Positions 53,090 to 57,119 of a DNA stretch of 57,119 nucleotides are shown here, piece by piece. The notes beneath the pieces were generated by a model. The model had not been told where the DNA came from, searched no databases, and worked only from the letters and a program-made list of their open reading frames with translations. A program made the position numbers and the translations under genes. The number at the start of each line of letters is the position of its first letter. Positions within the stretch are counted from its first letter, which is position 1. The stretch comes from CAZJUP01 sp964549275 (GTDB lineage: Bacteria; Fidelibacterota; Marinisomatia; Marinisomatales; TCS55), in the NCBI GenBank assembly GCA_964549275.1, contig CAZJUP010000017.1:1-57119 (forward strand), in the 5' to 3' direction.

Positions 53090-53873
53090 GAGATTCTTTG
53101 ACCGGAGGGCTCAGAATGATAAGGTTTGTATTTTAGGGTGTTGTGGCAGGAAATTAATAATCAACACATAGATTTCCGAGGCTGCTAACCAGAGTTATTG
53201 CCCATCAAAAGAAGATTTCTCCTCTGCAAAATGCATTCGTCGAAATGACAAGTTTTTTTACTTATTGGGATTGTCTCCTCGAGAGGTGTATAGCTACATG
53301 CTATACATTCTGCTCAATCACCTGTTTGAGATTCTTCGCCCAAATAATTATGGACACAGAATGACAACTTTAGTTTTTTAGGAGGGGGATTATGATAGAA
53401 AATAGCGTGCATCTGGATTCCCGGGGTTGCCCACCTTAGAAAGTGATTGCCTGATGAAGATTTCTCCTCGGCAGAATACCGTCGTCGAAATGACAGGTTT
53501 TTTTTACTTATTGGGATTGTCTCCTCGAGGGGTGTATGACTAAATGATAACATTTTACTCCAACGATTGCTTGAGATTATTCGTCCGGAGGGCTCAGAAT
53601 GACAAGGTTTGTATTTTAGGGTGTTGTGGCAGGAAATTAATAATCAACACATAGATTTCCGAGGCTGCTAACCAGAGTTATTGCCCATCAAAAGAAGATT
53701 TCTCCTCTGCAAAATGCATTCGTCGAAATGACAAGTTTTTTTGATTGTCATTCCGACGATGGTTTGAATGCCTTTAGGAAAACCTCTACAGGTTTGATTG
53801 GATTACAACGGATGGTTTTTGCACCATTGTTTACTTGAAATTCTTCCCCCGATACATCGATGTCAGAATGACA
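53090..53873 (+). repeat. Hairpin-repeat cluster 3
   Basis: The gap 53038-53956 has no gene. Type A elements are at 53090-53121, 53328-53366, 53573-53604 and 53837-53873, and type B at 53211-53250, 53456-53495 and 53694-53733. The part 53104-53258 repeats 52071-52225 nearly exactly (offset 1033), so this block holds more than one duplicate of cluster 2. Confidence 0.85.
53411..53873 (+). repeat. Long direct repeat, copy 2 (463 bp)
   Basis: Second copy of 51895-52357 in the same orientation. Together the copies bracket 1.05 kb containing the whole MazF-RHH module with its promoter. Recombination between them would remove or multiply a 1516-bp unit. Confidence 0.9.
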
Positions 53874-53956
53874 ATTGGTGTGTTTTGGAGATTATTAAAT
53901 GATAGAGGATACCCCATAATCATCCTGATTTACCCTTGTCGGGCAGGTGACTTTCC

Positions 53957-54361
53957 TCAGTATGGCAAGGTGTCATCAAGGTGGCGGGTATACTCAGGTA
54001 CTTGTTTAATCAGCTTTTTGTCCAGTGTTATAAGGGGGACTTTATTTGCCACAGCCAACGCGATATAGGCTGCATCATATCCGCTGATATTCTTTTCCAC
54101 TGAAATTGATAATACATCCTGACTTGGGACAGTAAAGGTGTTATCCCCAAAATAATCAAAAGCACAACTCAAAATATCCTTACCGGCCGGTAGGTCCATA
54201 CCTCCATGTTTGACATAGGTCGAAATAACATTGGTCATTTCATGAATCCAAAGGTCCGGGGCAATCCAATGCGGGTCTCTTTTATAAAGCGCTTGTGCGT
54301 TTTTTGTGTGACTGCCATTTAAAAACAAATGAATGAGGATGTTCACATCCACAACAATCAT
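53957..54361 (-). CDS. PIN-domain toxin (VapC-like ribonuclease)
   Basis: The 134-residue protein is a PIN-domain RNase of the VapC type. The acidic metal-binding set is visible: D5 in VVDVNIL, E41 in IHEMTN, D95 in GYDAAYIALA and D113 in LITLDKKL. It would cut RNA when its antitoxin is lost. It overlaps the antitoxin stop by four bases (ATGA). Its length is normal. The pair lies between repeat clusters 3 and 4. Confidence 0.92.
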   Translation of the reverse strand: MIVVDVNILIHLFLNGSHTKNAQALYKRDPHWIAPDLWIHEMTNVISTYVKHGGMDLPAGKDILSCAFDYFGDNTFTVPSQDVLSISVEKNISGYDAAYIALAVANKVPLITLDKKLIKQVPEYTRHLDDTLPY

Positions 54362-54582
54362 TTTCTATCCCACTTTTTTGCTTCATTAATAAATTGATTT
54401 GTGACCTCAAACTTGCCCTTATAGGGTTCAGGGCATTCTCTTAATTGATTTTTCCCCAACAAACTTTCTTCTAAAATGGCATATATTTCTTTGGTTACAC
54501 TTCTATGGTGGCTATTCGCCCGTTTTTTTAATTGGTTTTTAATATCTTCAGGGACGTTTCTAATTAGTATATCCGTCATCAT
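54358..54582 (-). CDS. FitA/Arc-type RHH antitoxin paired with the PIN toxin
   Basis: The 74-residue protein has an N-terminal ribbon-helix-helix typical of FitA-type antitoxins: ILIRNVPEDIKNQLKKRANS (5-24) then HHRSVTKEIYAILEESL (25-41). The tail (FINEAKKWDRK) would bind the toxin. AGAGG lies a few bases before the double ATG (54582 or 54579). An inverted repeat overlapping a TATAAT box lies upstream, a likely autoregulatory site. Confidence 0.9.
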   Translation of the reverse strand: MMTDILIRNVPEDIKNQLKKRANSHHRSVTKEIYAILEESLLGKNQLRECPEPYKGKFEVTNQFINEAKKWDRK

Positions 54583-54605
54583 GAACCTCTTGGATTATTT
54601 ATAAT

Positions 54606-54628
54606 AATGATACCAATATTATATCATT
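54606..54628. promoter_or_regulatory. Operator and -10 box of the VapC-type pair
   Basis: AATGATA-N9-TATCATT is a perfect inverted repeat. Read on the minus strand it contains TATAAT (complement of 54618-54623), with TTGAAT 15 bases or TTATTG 18 bases upstream as weaker -35 options. Confidence 0.5.
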
Positions 54629-54719
54629 TATATATTTTATTCAATAAAAATCTTGGCAAGCTTTTTCTGTACCGGTTTGATTGAATTACAACGGATGGTT
54701 TTTGCTCCATCGTTTGCTT

Positions 54720-55055
54720 GAGATTCTTTACCTAAATAATTATGGACTCAGAATGACAAGGATAGGGTTTTGGTGTGTTGTGGAAGAAAATAATTTAACA
54801 ACTCATAGATTTCCGGGGATGCCAACCAGAGTTATTGCCCATCAAATGAAGATTTCTCCTCGGCAGTATGCCGTCGTCGAAATGACATGTTTTAGTTGTC
54901 TTTTCAAAGGAATGGAGTGACTAAAACCATATCTGCTGCGCTTTTGCTTTGGCAAAAAATAATCTGGTAACGCCAGGCTCAAATTTGTTTAATATGGTAC
55001 TGCACTATCATATGCAGATTTCTCCAATAGTCCGTCACTTTTGATCGAAATGACA
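54720..55055 (+). repeat. Hairpin-repeat cluster 4
   Basis: The gap 54629-55193 has no gene. It holds type A at 54720-54758, type B at 54848-54887 and a degenerate B at 55014-55055. The sequence 55056-55193 is AT-rich without a recognisable feature. Confidence 0.8.
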
Positions 55056-55193
55056 TGTTTTTTTGGGGAATTATCTCTTCGTACGAGGTATAACCCTATG
55101 CTATACATTTTGGCAGTGATTAATATTAACGGTATACAGTAATTGGATATCGATCTTTAGACTTAAAGTAGCCTTACCCAGTATTAATAACTC

Positions 55194-55484
55194 CTACTCA
55201 AACCACTTTTCAGACAAATCCATCCATTCCGGGTTTGATTCTTCTATTAATGCTATCTTCTTTTCTCTTCGCCATTTTTTAATACGCTTTTCCCCTTCAA
55301 ATGCATCATGCCAGTCATTCGTTTCTTTGTACCAAACCAATCGGTCAATATTGTATTTCTTTGTGAATCCATCTAAAACTTTATTTTTATGTTGCCACAT
55401 TCTCCCTTTTAAATCTGAGGTGATACCCACATAGAGGGTTTTTGACAAACTTGAGAGAATATAAACGTAAAAGGTCTTTTCCAT
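55194..55484 (-). CDS. GIY-YIG nuclease-domain protein (UPF0213-like)
   Basis: The 96-residue protein is a stand-alone GIY-YIG domain. FYVYILSSLSKTLYVGITSD (4-23) holds the signature as VYI and YVG, then RMWQHKNKVLDGFTKKY (28-44) has the conserved Arg and His, and AFEGEKRIKKWRREKKIALI (61-80) carries the catalytic Glu. This is the YhbQ/UPF0213 group, small proteins often found as scattered accessory genes; a DNA-repair or nuclease role is likely but untested here. It lies alone between repeat clusters 4 and 5. Confidence 0.93.
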   Translation of the reverse strand: MEKTFYVYILSSLSKTLYVGITSDLKGRMWQHKNKVLDGFTKKYNIDRLVWYKETNDWHDAFEGEKRIKKWRREKKIALIEESNPEWMDLSEKWFE

Positions 55485-55625
55485 GGATCAAGTTACAATA
55501 AACCTTTGTTTATTAACATTTTGGAAATTCGGACTATATCCGTTTCAATACTGAAATCACAGAACCCTAATGGTAGATTTTTCCATTGTAAGGAATATTA
55601 AACTACAACGGAAACTTTTTGTACC

Positions 55626-55940
55626 ATCGTTTGATTGAGATTCTTCTCCAAGAGGACTCAGGATGACAATTAGTGTTTTTTGGGGTAGCATTACGAGAGG
55701 ATGGAAAAATTAGGCTGGGATTATAACAGAAAATAAACTGTATCTGGATTCCCGGGGTTGCCCACCTTAGAGAGTGATTGCCTGATGAAGATTTCTCCTC
55801 GGCAGAATGCCATCGTCGAAATGACATATTCTTTTTCTTGTTGGGATTGTCTCCTAGAGAGGTGTATAGCTACATGCTATACATTCTGCTCAATCACCTG
55901 TTTGAGATTCTTCCCCCGATAAATCGGGGTCAGAATGACA
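55626..55940 (+). repeat. Hairpin-repeat cluster 5
   Basis: The gap 55485-56048 has no gene. Type A elements lie at 55637-55668 and 55904-55940 (the latter with a perfect CCCCGAT-AA-ATCGGGG centre) and type B at 55787-55826. The part 55626-55826 is a copy of 51779-51979, and about 55838-55920 resembles 53259-53340. The last 108 bases before the ATPase gene hold nothing clear. Confidence 0.85.
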
Positions 55941-56048
55941 TGTATTTTTGAATTGGGTGGAATTGAATGATAGAGGAATGCATTTTGGTTGAGGCAGCCA
56001 CAGGCACGCTGGAAAAAATGACTAATTATTTTCCATTTAAGATTGAGC

Positions 56049-57119
56049 TCAAGGTTCAAGCGTTACGTTTTGCAAATGATTAAAAGGAATGGCCATCATC
56101 TTTTCATGCAATTCAAATTCATTTTCCCCGGCATGGACAACAAACAATTTTTTTAAAAACAAATCTTCCAAACTGTGCCTCATGGAAGGGGTTATTTTGG
56201 GCGATGTTGTCCGTTTAATTTCAAACCCATAGGGTTGTCCATTGCAAAAAACCAATAAATCTAACTCAGCTCCGGTATGAGTGGACCAAAAATAAGCCTC
56301 CTCCTGTTCAATATTCAGTTTGGACAATATTTCACTGATTACAAACCCTTCCCAAGAAGCACCTATCTTTGGATGTGATTCCAATCCTTTATAGGATTCA
56401 ACCCCAAAAAGGCTGTGTAAAATTCCCGTATCTTTGATATAAACCTTCGGCGCCTTAACCTGGCGCTTCCCTATATTTTGAAACCAAGGCTTTAACTGCC
56501 AAACCACTAATGCATCTGACAGGAGATCAACATATCTCTTTATTGTAGCATGGGATAATCCCAGTGCTCTGCCCAATTCACTGCCATTCCATACTTGTCC
56601 GTGATAATGTGCAAGCATTTGCCAAAATCGATGAAGCGTTATGGCAGGAATGCTGAACCCCAACTGAGGAATATCTCTTTCAAGAAATGTGCGAATGAAG
56701 TTTTTTCTCCAAGATACACTGGCTTTTTCTGAATGGGCCAAATAAGATCTAGGGAACCCTCCCCGAACCCATAACTGCTTATCATTTTCAATTCCCACTT
56801 CGTTCAAAGAAAAGCCGTCTAATGTAAAGTAAGAGATCCTTCCTGCAAGACTTTCGGAACTTTGTTTTAACAGTTTTGGTGATGCAGAGCCGAGAATTAA
56901 AAATTGCGCTTCATTGTTTCTTCGGTCAACCAAAACACGCAACAGGGGGAATAAGTCCGGTTTTCTTTGAATTTCATCAATAATCACCAAGCCGGATAAA
57001 TTTTTTAACGCTAACGAAGGTTCGTCTAACCGCGCCAAATCATCCGGGTCTTCACAATCAAATCTCTTGAATTCAACTCTTAAGTGCAACTCAATGACAG
57101 GTTGTAGAAAAAGCGGAGC
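56049..57119 (-). CDS. AAA ATPase with DUF4143 domain (5' end outside window)
   Basis: The reading frame stays open to the window edge, so the N-terminal Walker A region is missing and no true start is visible; 357 codons are seen. It has the Walker B-like GLVIIDEIQRKPDLFPLLRV, then FLILGSASPKLLKQSSESLA (sensor region), GFPRSYLA and a C-terminal DUF4143 domain with YIKDTGILHSLFGV and TGAELDLLVFCNGQPYGFEI, where D and E-x-K resemble a nuclease-like centre. The family is widespread in archaea and bacteria, mostly of unknown role and often scattered among accessory genes, as here. Confidence 0.9.
   Translation of the reverse strand, partial: APLFLQPVIELHLRVEFKRFDCEDPDDLARLDEPSLALKNLSGLVIIDEIQRKPDLFPLLRVLVDRRNNEAQFLILGSASPKLLKQSSESLAGRISYFTLDGFSLNEVGIENDKQLWVRGGFPRSYLAHSEKASVSWRKNFIRTFLERDIPQLGFSIPAITLHRFWQMLAHYHGQVWNGSELGRALGLSHATIKRYVDLLSDALVVWQLKPWFQNIGKRQVKAPKVYIKDTGILHSLFGVESYKGLESHPKIGASWEGFVISEILSKLNIEQEEAYFWSTHTGAELDLLVFCNGQPYGFEIKRTTSPKITPSMRHSLEDLFLKKLFVVHAGENEFELHEKMMAIPFNHLQNVTLEP

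Noticed and set aside
49343..55940. CRISPR array
   Set aside because: Repeats are irregularly spaced, vary in the centre, form two types and have no uniform spacers; no cas genes are present.

Overview
The window looks like a chromosomal contig from a Gram-negative (diderm), low-to-medium GC bacterium. Wza-like export, Wzi-like outer-membrane proteins, a BamE-like tail and lipoproteins all point to an outer membrane. The style of the housekeeping genes (DUF4159 and DUF4175-type operon, Zn-less MetG, YbeY with a YKD motif, CT398-like zinc-ribbon protein) suggests the FCB superphylum, perhaps Marinimicrobia (SAR406). That placement is an inference from gene families; no rRNA is present to test it.

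Layout. (1) 1-5335: an integron-type gene-cassette array. Four cassettes, all read to the right, are separated by five attC-like recombination sites (the first cut by the window edge). They carry a type II restriction-modification pair, a PD-(D/E)XK nuclease-like protein with a DUF4268-like C-terminus, and two lipoproteins of unknown function. No integrase is in the window; the gene-then-attC order predicts that any integrase or attI lies to the left. The last attC ends exactly at the tatD stop codon. (2) 5330-31089: housekeeping genes. These include tatD-metG-holB-envC-like, a cyclic-nucleotide-binding protein with an AI-2E-family permease, a barrel/TPR/BamE-like protein, a tightly coupled DUF4159/DUF4175/TPR operon ending in yjbQ, mazG-ybeY-pgpH, an acyl-CoA dehydrogenase, fabH, recJ, RNase P RNA and a zinc-ribbon coiled-coil protein. 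A candidate structured ncRNA with its own terminator follows at about 31115-31265. (3) 31295-51597: a Wzx/Wzy-type surface-polysaccharide locus. It encodes a Wza-like exporter, a Wzz-like chain-length protein fused to a cytoplasmic XRE helix-turn-helix domain, three enzymes resembling WbpB/WbpD/WbpI, flippase, polymerase/ligase, three glycosyltransferases, an initiating phosphoglycosyltransferase, a CapD/WbpM-type dehydratase, a TolB-like propeller lipoprotein and two Wzi-like proteins at the two ends. Palindromes with TTGA/TCAA arms sit on a good sigma70-like promoter in front of the export gene. (4) 49343-56048: an accessory region packed with one family of short hairpin repeats in two alternating types, plus long direct repeats. 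Lodged between them are a MazF-RHH toxin-antitoxin pair, a VapC-type PIN/RHH pair and a GIY-YIG protein. The window ends inside a DUF4143-type AAA ATPase.

The polysaccharide genes read as one pathway: make and modify nucleotide sugars, load undecaprenyl phosphate, extend, flip, polymerise with length control, export and anchor. The HTH-Wzz fusion could link chain-length control to transcription. The most unusual items are the cassette array joined to tatD, the HTH-Wzz fusion with candidate operators, and the hairpin repeats whose arms co-vary between types and whose 463-bp direct duplicates bracket a toxin-antitoxin module.
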